Assembly: GCA_002084765.1 (NCBI GenBank)
Contig: NBMB01000019.1
Coordinates: 9,526-73,525 of the forward strand
Reading direction: 5' to 3'
Origin: Candidatus Cloacimonetes bacterium 4572_55
GTDB lineage: Bacteria; 4572-55
Length of the DNA: 64,000 bases
Each line of letters opens with the position of its first letter. The first letter of the stretch is position 1. Below the pieces are notes generated by a model, which worked only from the letters and a program-made list of their open reading frames with translations, did not search any database and was not told where the DNA came from. Positions 8,544 through 17,553 of the stretch are shown here, piece by piece. The position numbers were made by a program, and so were the translations under genes.

Positions 8544-9023
8544 ATGGGGAAAATTATAGAAAATCGAGATGAATTGAAACAGATTTGCGCGCAGTTGAAA
8601 CAAAAAAAGTTGCGCATTGTCTTTACCAACGGCGTTTTTGATCTTGTCCATCGGGGTCATATCGATTATCTTCAAAAAGCAAAAAGATTGGGAGATGTTT
8701 TGGTTCTCGGTCTGAATACCGATCGATCTGTCAAGCAGATCAAAGGTGACAAACGTCCCTTGATTGCGCAAATGGACAGGGCGGTTCTTTTGTCCGCTCT
8801 CGAATGCGTGGATTATGTGACATTTTTTGATGAGCCAACGCCCCTGACGTTGATCGAGCAGGTGGCGCCGGGCGTATTGGTCAAGGGAGGAGACTGGTCC
8901 ATTGACAAGATCGTGGGTCGGGAGGTTGTCGAAAAAAATGGCGGGATCGTACGTTCGATTCCCTTTTTGGAGGGGTATTCGAGCACAAATTTAATTCGGA
9001 GAATTATCTCTATTTATGGATAA
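8544..9023 (+). CDS. rfaE2: D-glycero-beta-D-manno-heptose 1-phosphate adenylyltransferase
   Basis: 159 residues, typical for stand-alone RfaE2. It transfers AMP to heptose 1-phosphate to form ADP-heptose. The cytidylyltransferase-like fold has TNGVFDLVHRGHIDYL with the HxGH motif at 36-39, and the C-terminal SSTNLIRRI element. I chose ATG at 8544 because family homology begins there and GGGAA precedes it; the frame is open upstream to 8457 but that would overlap the kinase gene and adds unrelated residues. It lies 37 bp after the kinase. A GT9 heptosyltransferase at 59942 uses the product. Confidence 0.93.
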   Translation: MGKIIENRDELKQICAQLKQKKLRIVFTNGVFDLVHRGHIDYLQKAKRLGDVLVLGLNTDRSVKQIKGDKRPLIAQMDRAVLLSALECVDYVTFFDEPTPLTLIEQVAPGVLVKGGDWSIDKIVGREVVEKNGGIVRSIPFLEGYSSTNLIRRIISIYG

Positions 9024-9048
9024 AAAATCAACAGAAAGGAAAGGATTT

Positions 9049-9879
9049 ATGAGGAAATTGGCTATTATATTAATGCTTTTTTCATTCTTTTGTACACAAC
9101 TTTATGCAGCCGAAATCGAGTGGATAAAAGACTATAACGAAGCTCTGACAAAGGCGAAAGAGACAAATAAGCCGATTATGATCGACTATTATACGGGTTG
9201 GTGCGGATGGTGCAAAAAACTGGATAAATCGACATATCGGGACAGTTCTGTGGTCGCTAAATCCGCGGAATTTATCAACGCCAAAATCGACGCTGAGAAA
9301 GATCGGAAATCCGCGACTTTGCACGGGGTCTCCGCGTATCCCACAATACTTTTTCTGGATTCCTCTGGCAAGGAGGTCAGCAGGGTCAGCGGGTATAAAA
9401 ATGGACCCGAGTTTGTCATGGAAATGTTGCGTGCCCAAATCCAGGCCATGCCGGAGGATATCCTTAAGGAACAAGCGGAAGCAGGTGACGCAGAAGCCGC
9501 ATATTTTCTCGGTCAAAAATATCTGGGCGTCAATGATTTTTTGACCAGTATCGACTATTTTGAGAAAGTTGTCCAGGACGATAAGTCTAACGAGAGCGGC
9601 TATAAAGGCGACGCTTTGATCGATATGGGGCTCGCCTATCTCCAGTTAAAAAATAATGATGGCGCGCTTGATAGTTATACGCTTTTTTTGGATGAATTTA
9701 AAGATCACGGTCGCCGTTACGAAGCACTTTATTTCACCGGCTATCTTTATATGATCTTAAACGATTCCGAGAGTGCCGGCTTGCTATTTAACGAGTTGTT
9801 GGAAAGATTTCCTAAAAGTAGCTATGCTCAAAATACCAAGCGGTTGCTACAGCAAATGGAGAAAGATACGAAAAATTGA
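9049..9879 (+). CDS. Secreted thioredoxin-fold protein with TPR tail
   Basis: 276 residues. A signal peptide covers 1-20 (MRKLAIILML...CTQLYA/AE). A thioredoxin-like domain follows with a WCGWC active site (Cys52, Cys55) and the cis-Pro motif AYPTI. Residues about 150-270 are tetratricopeptide-like (AAYFLGQKYLG, ALIDMGLAYLQLKN, EALYFTGYLYMIL). The protein probably acts in the periplasm as a thiol reductase, with TPRs binding partners. ATG at 9049 is chosen because AAAGGA precedes it and the signal peptide starts there; an upstream in-frame ATG at 9016 overlaps rfaE2. The stop codon is a TGA eight bases before the selenocysteine tRNA. Confidence 0.85.
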   Translation: MRKLAIILMLFSFFCTQLYAAEIEWIKDYNEALTKAKETNKPIMIDYYTGWCGWCKKLDKSTYRDSSVVAKSAEFINAKIDAEKDRKSATLHGVSAYPTILFLDSSGKEVSRVSGYKNGPEFVMEMLRAQIQAMPEDILKEQAEAGDAEAAYFLGQKYLGVNDFLTSIDYFEKVVQDDKSNESGYKGDALIDMGLAYLQLKNNDGALDSYTLFLDEFKDHGRRYEALYFTGYLYMILNDSESAGLLFNELLERFPKSSYAQNTKRLLQQMEKDTKN

Positions 9880-9887
9880 GGCGAAGC

Positions 9888-9985
9888 GGGGGCGAATGGG
9901 CTCTGGTGGGCTCCCTGGACTTCAAATCCAGTCGGCGGGTGCTAATCACGTCCGCGGTGGGTTCGATTCCCACGCGTCCCCGCCA
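9888..9985 (+). tRNA. selC: tRNA-Sec (anticodon UCA)
   Basis: 98 bases including an encoded CCA. The anticodon arm CTGGA-CTTCAAA-TCCAG gives anticodon TCA. The extended 6-bp D stem GGGCTC/GGGCTC (with two G-U pairs), a long variable arm, and the 8+5 acceptor/T-arm arrangement (T stem GTGGG/CCCAC, loop TTCGATT) are bacterial tRNA-Sec hallmarks. In the acceptor, pair 5 is G-U and pair 8 would be an A-G mismatch. It is 8 bases after the thioredoxin-TPR gene and probably read from the same transcript. No selA, selB, selD or selenoprotein gene was found in the window. Confidence 0.93.
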
Positions 9986-10034
9986 CAATTAATTACGAAT
10001 TAGGATGGGGCTAACCGGGATGAAGAGGGCGAAT

Positions 10035-10895
10035 ATGCGGCATGTAAAGATCGTCACGGATTCAACAAGCGATGTGCCGATCGAGTTTCGGCAGAAGTTG
10101 GGAATTGAGCAAGTGCCGCTGAAAATTCATTTCGGTGATGAAGTTTTTATAGAAAATGTCAATATCTGCGCGGAAGAGTTCTACCGTCGCGTGCGCCAGA
10201 CCAATCAAATCCCCTCCACTTCCGCGCCGGATTTGGTAGAGTTCATCGAGTGTTACGCGCGGTGGGCGGATCGATATAATATTATCTCCATCCATCTATC
10301 TTCCGAATTCAGCGAGACGTATCGGATGGCTTTGGAAGCTGGGGATCATGTGATGAAACAGTTTCCAGAATGCACGATTCAGGTGATTGATTCCAAAAGC
10401 GCGAGTATGGGATTTGGGCTGATCGCGGTTCAAGCCGCGGAGTTTGCCAAGGAGGGTCGTTCCATATCGGACATTACGGATTTTATCTATCAAGCCAATT
10501 TGAAAACGTATGCTTTTTTTACAGTGGGCACAATGACTTATCTCAGGATGGGAGGACGAATCGGAAATTTGCGTTCTATTTTGCCGTCCATGATCGGGAA
10601 AAAGGGGATTTTGACTCTAAAAGAGGGCACTGTTTCTCTATTGGAACGCGTGGACATGCGTATCGGTATGGATATGGTCGATAAACTCTTTGGATCGATC
10701 ATCAAAACTGTTCCGTCGAAATCGGAAATTTTTTCGGTCGTGCTGGACGCCAGCGCGCCGGATAAAGCCGAACAGTTGATGGAGCGGATTCTGTCCCGAT
10801 ATCAATGCCGCCGCTATTTTCGATCCACTATTGGACCCGTAGTCGGGGTTCATACTGGTATCGGCACGTTTGCCGCGGTAATTCAATCCTTGTGA
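10035..10895 (+). CDS. DegV family fatty-acid-binding protein
   Basis: 286 residues. The N-terminus HVKIVTDSTSDVP is the DegV signature; later ISIHLSSEFSETYR and VIDSKSASMGFGL correspond to the lipid-contacting Ser motif and the DS(K/R) segment. DegV/FakB proteins bind a fatty acid, and in Firmicutes present it to the kinase FakA; no FakA (DhaK-like) gene is seen here. ATG at 10035 has GAGGG six bases upstream; in-frame ATGs at 10005 and 10020 are alternatives. The gene follows selC and converges with dacB. Confidence 0.9.
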   Translation: MRHVKIVTDSTSDVPIEFRQKLGIEQVPLKIHFGDEVFIENVNICAEEFYRRVRQTNQIPSTSAPDLVEFIECYARWADRYNIISIHLSSEFSETYRMALEAGDHVMKQFPECTIQVIDSKSASMGFGLIAVQAAEFAKEGRSISDITDFIYQANLKTYAFFTVGTMTYLRMGGRIGNLRSILPSMIGKKGILTLKEGTVSLLERVDMRIGMDMVDKLFGSIIKTVPSKSEIFSVVLDASAPDKAEQLMERILSRYQCRRYFRSTIGPVVGVHTGIGTFAAVIQSL

Positions 10896-10932
10896 CCATA
10901 GTTATATAGCCCCGACAGTATGCTGATTCTTC

Positions 10933-12315
10933 TTATTTTGTTTCTCCGTTGATCACATTTTCCCAGACATACCGCAGGAACCGGTTGCGATAGGTGATTC
11001 GGTCCACAGAAGCCGCGCCTGGATAGTTATTGACGACAAATGTAAACAGATATACGTCGCCTGCCTCATTCCGCATCAAGCCGGACATGGAGGATACGCC
11101 GGTCAGAAGCCCTGTTTTTGCTCGAGCCACGCCAGGTTGATCAAATCCGGGTGTTCGACGCAAGGTGCCTTCCTCCCCGAATACGGGTAACGATCCGAAA
11201 AAATCGATGCTTAGAAAGACATTTCCATACGCATGATTCAGCAACTTGACCATGAACTGAGGCGTCAGATAGTTCTTCCCCAAGCCTGAGCCGTTGATAA
11301 TATTGGCACTCTCCTGTAGCTCCTGAAACGCATAAGATTTGAGAAATTCGACTCCGTTTTCCGCGCCGCCTGAGAATTTTTGTCCCAGATAACATTGGAT
11401 GCTTTCCGCCATCATATTAGAAGAATGGAGGTTCATTTTTCTCACAATTTCCCGCAGCGGAATTGATTGAAAAGTATAACGGATATATCGATTTTTTTTT
11501 ATCATATCCTCCGGAAGATTTCGGCGAATAATAGGCGGTTCCACGTCAATCGAAAGAGCGTGCAACAGCGCAGCCGCGTAATGATAGGTGGGATGATAGA
11601 TTTTCCGTGAATAGCGAGGGGGTCGTTTCCGATCCCTGCCCACAGTTCCGCTGACTGTGACCTGTGTCCGGTGATCATCTGTCGCAGTTGTGGAGACCTT
11701 TAGGCGCCTGCCAGTGCCAGCTACGGTTTTGGTCTGATTATCAATCAAAAAATACGCGCTGGGAGTATGAATCCAGACGTCCGCCTTATGACCCACAGTC
11801 GTCGGGGAGATTGTGATCTGAACCGCGTTATAGTTCAGGCACAAGGGTGACGCATCCGCCAAATAGGATCGGTCGCCCGAACCATGTCCTGCGGAAACGA
11901 CTACGCCCGCGTCGCCATACAAAAAATCATCGATCACGACAGAATCGACCTGGGTCACCCCGCGGATTTTCAGCTCCAGCGCGATAGCTAATAAATCCTC
12001 GGTCACCATGGCAAGGTCTCCCCCAGCTTGAATATAGAGAACCCTGATTTGTGGATCATAAATAAAATGCGTATGATAACGGAATCCGCCGCCCAATTTT
12101 TCCAACGCAACCCATGCTGTCAGGAGTTTGACATTGGATGCGTATGAGAACAGCTTGTTCGTGTTGTGCGCGAGCAGCGTCTCCTGAGTCGTGGGAGAAA
12201 AAAGTATGTACCCCACATCCGCCCCAGACGCGGGACTGGGAGAAAAATTGGACTCCGCCGAGAGACTCCCGTGTATGCAAAAAAGAAAAGCGACTATCAA
12301 ACTGAGTCGATACAT
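10933..12315 (-). CDS. dacB: D-alanyl-D-alanine carboxypeptidase/endopeptidase (PBP4, peptidase S13)
   Basis: 460 residues. A signal peptide covers about 1-20 (MYRLSLIVAFLFCIHGSLSA). Penicillin-binding motifs are in order: SxxK at 60-63 (SNVK), SxN in HSSNMM at about 300, and KTG in RAKTGLLTG near 410. The long insert between the first two motifs fits the S13 class. It trims or cleaves peptidoglycan peptides in the periplasm. The frame is open upstream to 12462, but those 49 residues are three copies of the peptide KSPQITRISGNWESL made by an intergenic DNA repeat. The ATG at 12315 has GGAGAG seven to eight bases upstream and begins the signal peptide, so it is the start. The ribosome site lies in the edge of the repeat. 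Confidence 0.92.
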   Translation of the reverse strand: MYRLSLIVAFLFCIHGSLSAESNFSPSPASGADVGYILFSPTTQETLLAHNTNKLFSYASNVKLLTAWVALEKLGGGFRYHTHFIYDPQIRVLYIQAGGDLAMVTEDLLAIALELKIRGVTQVDSVVIDDFLYGDAGVVVSAGHGSGDRSYLADASPLCLNYNAVQITISPTTVGHKADVWIHTPSAYFLIDNQTKTVAGTGRRLKVSTTATDDHRTQVTVSGTVGRDRKRPPRYSRKIYHPTYHYAAALLHALSIDVEPPIIRRNLPEDMIKKNRYIRYTFQSIPLREIVRKMNLHSSNMMAESIQCYLGQKFSGGAENGVEFLKSYAFQELQESANIINGSGLGKNYLTPQFMVKLLNHAYGNVFLSIDFFGSLPVFGEEGTLRRTPGFDQPGVARAKTGLLTGVSSMSGLMRNEAGDVYLFTFVVNNYPGAASVDRITYRNRFLRYVWENVINGETK

Positions 12316-12321
12316 GATCTT

Positions 12322-12456
12322 ACTCTCCCAATTCCCACTAATCCGCGTAATCTGCGGACTCTTCAAACTCTCCCAATTCCCACTAATCCGCGTAATCTGC
12401 GGACTCTTCAAACTCTCCCAATTCCCACTAATCCGCGTAATCTGCGGACTCTTCAA
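12322..12456. repeat. Three 45-bp tandem copies of the CGCAGATTA intergenic repeat
   Basis: Exact tandem triplication of a 45-bp unit starting at 12322, 12367 and 12412. Each unit contains AATCCGCGTAATCTGCGGAC, the core of the dispersed element, plus a GGGAGAGT sequence on the minus strand that looks like a ribosome site. It fills the gap between the GlmU-like gene and dacB. It is not CRISPR: there are no spacers. Confidence 0.92.
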
Positions 12457-12458
12457 AT

Positions 12459-13766
12459 TCATATAGGACGCGTCACCACATTGCTTTTGTCATAATAGAG
12501 ATGGGAATCCGACAAATCCTTTGTGACCATCGTGTTCGCGCCGATCCGACATTTTTGTCCAATCTTGACTCCGGGCATGATCCCGGATTGAATGCCGGTT
12601 TTGACATCCTTCCCGATCACAGTTCCGAAAAAGCTCATTCCGCTATCGATCCGTTTCCCTTTGACACGGCTCAAGATATTTGCGCGATCCAGCCGTCGAT
12701 TTGCGGTCACTGTTCCCGCGCCAAATCCGCAACCGCTGTCCACAATGGAATCGCCGATATAGTTTGCGTGGGTCTCGATTTGATCATACAAAATCGAATG
12801 CTTGATCTCTGTGCCGAAACCGACAATCGTATTTTTCCCGATGTAGCTGTAATCCCTCACCAGCGAATTGTTTCCCAAGATTGCGCCTTTGGATATGTAC
12901 GCGGGTCCCTTGACCACAGCATTCTCGAACATGCGAACCCCCGCGCCGATCCAAACGTCGCCATGAACCAATGAATGGGGACTGAGGATAGCGTCCGGGT
13001 GAATATTTTTTCCTTTCAGGAATCGTGTAATAAGATAGCGATTTAACCGGAACAGGTGCCATGGGAATTTAAGCGTAATTTCCGGCGTATCAGGCGGATA
13101 GATTACCGATGTGGTCGCGTCGTACGCGTCGATATGTTCTTGGATAGCATTTTCAAAACTATAGTGATCATGGGCTTGCCGCGCCAAGATCGGCAGAAAA
13201 TCGGACGGCAGCAGATAAACCCCGATCACCATTAAGTTGCTCGGCTCCTCGCCTTTTGCGGGCTTCTCGACAATGCGCTTGACTCGATCGCGATTCAATC
13301 CGAGAATGCCGTAATTCCACGGCGTATCGGTCTCTTGAGCCGAGAGCGCAGCGCGGCATCCGGACCACTGGAGTTTGTCAAACATGGGCGGCAACAGTTC
13401 GTCCGCGTTGACCTGGTCTGCGTTGGTCACCACAAAAGAATATTCGCCGATCCAGTCCTTTGCTTGCAGGATTGCGTCGCCCATTCCCTTTGGCGTTTTT
13501 TGCGTCAAATATTCGATATTGGCGGAAAGATTCGCATGTCCCAGCCGATCCTGGATCAGCCGATCCTGGATTGAGGAGTCGTTCCCGGATTGGATGATCG
13601 CCACATCGGTGATGCCGCATCGGATCAAAGCCTCGATCGTATATTGAATCACGGGTTTTCCTATGATCTCATAGCTGCTTTTATGCTGGTCCACTGCCAG
13701 GGGCCAAAAACGAGAGCTTTGACCTGCCGCTAACACCACTGCTTTTGTCGTAATCGTCATAAACAT
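12459..13766 (-). CDS. GlmU-like nucleotidyltransferase with left-handed beta-helix acyltransferase domain
   Basis: 435 residues. The N-terminal nucleotidyltransferase domain has the signature VVLAAGQSSRFWPL and a metal-binding Asp in VVTNADQVN. The C-terminal part (from about 250) is hexapeptide-repeat left-handed beta-helix (GDVWIGAGVRMFENAVVKG, YIGKNTIVGFGTEIKHS). This matches GlmU and archaeal-type bifunctional sugar-1-phosphate nucleotidyltransferase/acetyltransferases, so UDP-GlcNAc synthesis is plausible, but the substrate cannot be fixed from sequence. A perfect 15-bp duplication near 13545-13575 gives QDRLIQDRL. ATG at 13766 has GAAGGA four bases upstream; ATG at 13760 is an alternative with better spacing. 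Confidence 0.85.
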   Translation of the reverse strand: MFMTITTKAVVLAAGQSSRFWPLAVDQHKSSYEIIGKPVIQYTIEALIRCGITDVAIIQSGNDSSIQDRLIQDRLGHANLSANIEYLTQKTPKGMGDAILQAKDWIGEYSFVVTNADQVNADELLPPMFDKLQWSGCRAALSAQETDTPWNYGILGLNRDRVKRIVEKPAKGEEPSNLMVIGVYLLPSDFLPILARQAHDHYSFENAIQEHIDAYDATTSVIYPPDTPEITLKFPWHLFRLNRYLITRFLKGKNIHPDAILSPHSLVHGDVWIGAGVRMFENAVVKGPAYISKGAILGNNSLVRDYSYIGKNTIVGFGTEIKHSILYDQIETHANYIGDSIVDSGCGFGAGTVTANRRLDRANILSRVKGKRIDSGMSFFGTVIGKDVKTGIQSGIMPGVKIGQKCRIGANTMVTKDLSDSHLYYDKSNVVTRPI

Positions 13767-13821
13767 TTTCCTTCTTTAAAATTTTTTAATTCTTTTTTAA
13801 ACATACAAGATGTAAATTTGA

Positions 13822-14754
13822 TCACAAACTTGCGGGTTCAATATGAACTGTAACATCTAAAATATTTATAAATTGTTCTTTTAAAGCAAATTTTAAACGA
13901 TGGGCAATTTCATGCCCCTCTTGAACAGAAATCCGTCCGTCTACCTCGACATGAATTTCCACAAATATATCAAATCCGCTCTTGCGCACCCGACACTTTT
14001 CGATCTCGATAGTTCCTTGTACGGATCGGGCAACAGATCGGATTTTGGATTCGGTCTCTTCCGGCACGGTTGCGTCCATGATCTCTGCGACGCTTGTTCG
14101 TAAGATACGCGCGCCGTTGATCGCTATAATCCCGCAGGCAAAAAGCGCGGCGATATCGTCCGCTCCTTCGTATCCTTCACCCGCTATCAAAGATACGGAA
14201 ATTCCGATAAACGCGGCAGCGGAGGTCAAGGCGTCTGAGCGATGATGCCAGGCGTCGGCTTGAAGCGAGAGGCTCTCTATCTCCTCGCTGGCTCGATTCA
14301 CCATACGAAACAACCCCTCCTTGATCAGGATAACGACGATAAGCGTTATCAGGGTAAAGGGTTCCGGCGCATGATGCGGGGTTTGCAACTCTCTGGCGCA
14401 CTGGATAGCCATGCCTGCTGCAGCTCCAAGAAGAGCCATCGAGACCGCCATCGCGGCTAACGGCTCTGCTTTTCCATGGCCAAAGGGATGGCTATGGTCT
14501 GGCGGTTTGGACGCGATTTTTATCCCGCTCAAAACAACAATTGAGCTGAAAACATCCAGCCCGGATTCGATTCCATCAGTGACCAGGGCGTAGGAGTTGC
14601 CCAATACGCCGCTGATGATCTTGGTCACTGCCAGGAACATATTTGTCAGAATACCGATCAAAACAGAGCGCATTCCAAGCTTGAGTCGAGCGGATTTGGA
14701 TATTTTCGTTACCTGTCCGCTCGATTTTTTTTTTGACGAAGTGTTGTTGGGCAT
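13822..14754 (-). CDS. Cation diffusion facilitator family transporter
   Basis: 310 residues. Six membrane helices in the N-terminal two thirds, with the metal-site motif TDGIESGLD in TM2, HPFGHGKAE after it, and DAWHHRSDALTS in TM5. The cytoplasmic ferredoxin-like domain ends with VHVEVDGRISVQEGHEIAH. CDF proteins export Zn2+, Fe2+, Co2+ or Mn2+ by proton antiport; the metal is not predictable here. ATG at 14754 has GGGAG nine bases upstream and is preferred over the ATG at 14769. It is 55 bp upstream of the GlmU-like gene on the same strand. Confidence 0.92.
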   Translation of the reverse strand: MPNNTSSKKKSSGQVTKISKSARLKLGMRSVLIGILTNMFLAVTKIISGVLGNSYALVTDGIESGLDVFSSIVVLSGIKIASKPPDHSHPFGHGKAEPLAAMAVSMALLGAAAGMAIQCARELQTPHHAPEPFTLITLIVVILIKEGLFRMVNRASEEIESLSLQADAWHHRSDALTSAAAFIGISVSLIAGEGYEGADDIAALFACGIIAINGARILRTSVAEIMDATVPEETESKIRSVARSVQGTIEIEKCRVRKSGFDIFVEIHVEVDGRISVQEGHEIAHRLKFALKEQFINILDVTVHIEPASL

Positions 14755-15217
14755 ACGATTTTCTCCCATTTGATGATCAAATCCGGTGTGGAATGCTGCA
14801 GCTTAATCACTTTCTGTGCTGGCACTCCGGATTTATCCCACGAGAAGACCTTTGCTATGCGGTGAATCCAGCATCAGTTTCCTCTGGGTCGTTTGATGTG
14901 GTTCATTTTTATTCTTAACTCCCTATGCAAATAAAAATCGCCATTTGACTCATAAGCGTTCTTTATTTAATCGAATTTTCGGTGAAAAGTCAAGCGTTTT
15001 TCGTCTATTTTTCTTTCGGTTAGATCGATCCTGACCCGACATAAGAGATATTTATTGACATTTGCTAACGGATGTGTCATATTTTTTGTATCCTGAATAA
15101 TTCATCATGGAGAGGGATAATATATAAAGAAATTGGATTTTTGGATAATGTCGCTTCCGCTGATGTGATCGCGCGCTGTCAAAAAAATCAAACTGTTACT
15201 ATTTTGGAGTAGATCGG
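14755..15217. other. Divergent intergenic region before the cheA cluster
   Basis: No gene, repeat or structured RNA recognised in 14755-15054. The right part carries the promoter at 15055-15083 and about 130 bases of AT-rich leader before cheA. Confidence 0.6.
15055..15083 (+). promoter_or_regulatory. Sigma-70-like promoter for the chemosensory-like cluster
   Basis: TTGACA at 15055-15060, 17-base spacer, CATATT at 15078-15083. The -35 box is perfect; the -10 box matches four of six consensus bases. Confidence 0.5.
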
Positions 15218-17536
15218 ATGAAATTTGACCGGTCGATTTTCATCAATAAATTTACAAACGAAGCGAAAGAGCATGTCCAAAAGCTGAATCAAGGTCTGCT
15301 TGCTTTGGAGAAAAATCCTGGCGATCAGGAATTGATTCAGGAATTGTTTCGATCTGCGCACACGGTCAAAGGCTCTTCTCGGATGATGGGTTTTACCTTG
15401 ACCAATCAGGTGGCGCACAAGATGGAGGACCTGCTCGGCTTGCTGCGCGAGGGAAAGCTGACTCTCAGGGAGGATCATTACGATCTCCTGTTTGAAGCAT
15501 TGGACCAGATCAGTTCGCTTTTGGAAGAGATCCGATCCAGCTCTCAAGAAACCTCTTCTGTCGATGAGATTGTCGAGCGGTTGGATAAGGCGACTTCCGG
15601 CGAGGACTTCCGTGTTTCTGGAGGGGCGACTCCAGATATTCCCCCGGCTGAAGAATTCGCACCTGAAGAGAGCGAAAAATTAGATGAATCCGAAGTCGAG
15701 GCTGAGATCGATCCAACGCCAGAACCATTGGAGTCGCAGCCTGATCCATCGCCCTCTCCGTCTCTGCCAGATGGCACCCAAAAGCCTCGGAAAGGACAGG
15801 AGACGATTCGGGTTAATATGGAGACCCTGGATCAAACTATTAAATCGGTCGGTGAGTTAATTGTCGGTAAGATGCGGGCGCATCGGCAATTAGAAAACCT
15901 GAATCAATTAAAATTGAACGCAAAAATATTGCTGAAAACCGTCTCCGATATGCGTGTTCTCTGGGAGGGCGACGGTCTGTCGGAACCGGGGGGACGCATC
16001 TATAGTCAAATGGACGACCTCTTGGTGGAGATCGAGACGCTTTATAAACAAAATAGAGAGTCTTTAGCTTTACAAGATACGATTATCAGCGAATTGGAAG
16101 AGAACGCTTTCCAAATGCGCATGCTGCCGTTAAGCACGATTTTTGCCGCTTTTCCGAGAGCAATTCGGGATATTGCGCGAGATTTAGGGAAAAAGGTGGA
16201 GCTGGTCACTTATGGCGAGGAGACCCAATTAGATAAAAAGATGATCGAGAAGCTGGACGGTCCTTTGAATCATATCCTGCGCAATTGTATCGATCATGGG
16301 ATTGAACCGCCTGAGGAGCGTCTCAGGGAAGGTAAGTCGGAAAAGGGACTGATTCATCTGAATGCGTTCAACGAGAGTGGAAGCGTGGTGATCGAGGTGC
16401 AGGACAACGGCCGCGGATTGGATACAGAGGCGATAAAGCGTAAGGCGATCCAAAAACAGATTATGTCGGAGCAGGAGTTGTCAAAGATAAACGACCGAGA
16501 TATTCAGAATTTTATCTTTTCCCCCGGCTTCAGCACCAGCCAGATCATTACCGATATATCGGGTCGGGGTGTGGGTCTGGACGTGGTGCGGAAAAATGTG
16601 GAGGATTTGAAAGGAACGGTCGGGGTTGAATCCGAGGCGGGAAAAGGTGTGAGTTTTACGATCACTTTGCCTTTGACGCTGTCGGCTTTGCGGGTATTGT
16701 TGGTCAGGACTGAGGAGCTTGTCGTCGCTCTGCCGGTGACGACGGTCAGGGAGACTGTTCTGATCCGTCAGGAGGATATTATCAAGATTGTGGATCGGGA
16801 CGCTATTCGTTTGCGGAACCAGATCATCACTTTGGTCAATCTGTCGGATGCGCTGAAATTGGGCGCGAGTTATCCTCATGAAAAAAATGGCAATGGCAAT
16901 GGCAATGAGTTGTTCGTGGTGATCGGAGAGGTGGCAAAGGAGCGCGTCGGTTTTATCATCGACGACATCATCGACGAGGTGGAAGTTGTCCAGAAGCCTC
17001 TTCCGCCTTTTATCCAAAAGATCGAGAATATTTCCGGCGTCACAATTCTGGGCGATAATGAGATTGTATTGATCCTGTACATGACAGACCTGATCAATTC
17101 CGCTCGCCGCTTGAGTAGGCGGACTGCCAATAAAAATGAGCAAAGCATCCGGATCGCTGAAAAATCCCGTCCGCGTGAGATTTTGGTGGTCGACGATTCC
17201 CTGAATACGCGGGAGGTGGAGAAGTCGATCATAGAGGCGCACGGGTATCAGGTCGATCTGGCGAAAGACGGCGTGGACGCGCTGAAAAAAATCAAACAGA
17301 AATCTTACGATCTCATTGTCACGGATGTAGAGATGCCCAAAATGGACGGATTTACGCTGACCCAAAATTTGCGGAGTATGAAAAGTTACAAGGAAGTCCC
17401 GATAGTCATTGTCACTTCCAGAGAGCGGGACGAGGACAAGCGGCGAGGGATATCGGTCGGCGCGAGTGCCTATATTGTCAAAGGTTCTTTTGATCAAAAC
17501 AACTTAATCGATACTATCGAAAGTCTGATCGGATAA
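15218..17536 (+). CDS. cheA: Hybrid CheA-type histidine kinase with C-terminal receiver
   Basis: 772 residues. Domains in order: Hpt (about 1-105; phospho-accepting His48 in RSAHTVKGSSRMMG), an acidic Pro-rich linker (about 135-190), dimerisation domain, HATPase (N box LNHILRNCIDHGIEPPEER, G1 DNGRG, G2 GRGVGLDVV), CheW-like domain (about 490-630) and receiver (about 655-770; VVDDS and Asp703 in IVTDVEMPKMDG). This is the layout of Pil-Chp/Frz-type hybrid kinases. Three and a half copies of an in-frame 6-base repeat (AATGGC) in the CheW region give NGNGNGN at about residue 557. GGAG lies 8 bases before the ATG. No CheW, CheY, CheR or CheB gene is nearby; two MCP-like receptors follow at 17 and 12 bp, suggesting one operon. 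Confidence 0.93.
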   Translation: MKFDRSIFINKFTNEAKEHVQKLNQGLLALEKNPGDQELIQELFRSAHTVKGSSRMMGFTLTNQVAHKMEDLLGLLREGKLTLREDHYDLLFEALDQISSLLEEIRSSSQETSSVDEIVERLDKATSGEDFRVSGGATPDIPPAEEFAPEESEKLDESEVEAEIDPTPEPLESQPDPSPSPSLPDGTQKPRKGQETIRVNMETLDQTIKSVGELIVGKMRAHRQLENLNQLKLNAKILLKTVSDMRVLWEGDGLSEPGGRIYSQMDDLLVEIETLYKQNRESLALQDTIISELEENAFQMRMLPLSTIFAAFPRAIRDIARDLGKKVELVTYGEETQLDKKMIEKLDGPLNHILRNCIDHGIEPPEERLREGKSEKGLIHLNAFNESGSVVIEVQDNGRGLDTEAIKRKAIQKQIMSEQELSKINDRDIQNFIFSPGFSTSQIITDISGRGVGLDVVRKNVEDLKGTVGVESEAGKGVSFTITLPLTLSALRVLLVRTEELVVALPVTTVRETVLIRQEDIIKIVDRDAIRLRNQIITLVNLSDALKLGASYPHEKNGNGNGNELFVVIGEVAKERVGFIIDDIIDEVEVVQKPLPPFIQKIENISGVTILGDNEIVLILYMTDLINSARRLSRRTANKNEQSIRIAEKSRPREILVVDDSLNTREVEKSIIEAHGYQVDLAKDGVDALKKIKQKSYDLIVTDVEMPKMDGFTLTQNLRSMKSYKEVPIVIVTSRERDEDKRRGISVGASAYIVKGSFDQNNLIDTIESLIG

Positions 17537-17553
17537 CGAACAGGTCGCAGATT

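Noticed and set aside
9870-9890. The TGA at the end of the thioredoxin-TPR gene as a selenocysteine codon
   Set aside because: The protein is complete there and the tRNA-Sec begins 8 bases later; no further homology follows.
12322-12456. Possible short CRISPR array
   Set aside because: The three units are contiguous 45-bp copies with no spacers and no cas genes nearby.
12316-12462. N-terminal extension of DacB
   Set aside because: It consists only of translated intergenic repeat; the signal peptide and ribosome site lie at 12315.
13545-13575. 15-bp tandem duplication in the GlmU-like gene
   Set aside because: In frame, two copies only (QDRLI twice); too little to suggest a functional element.
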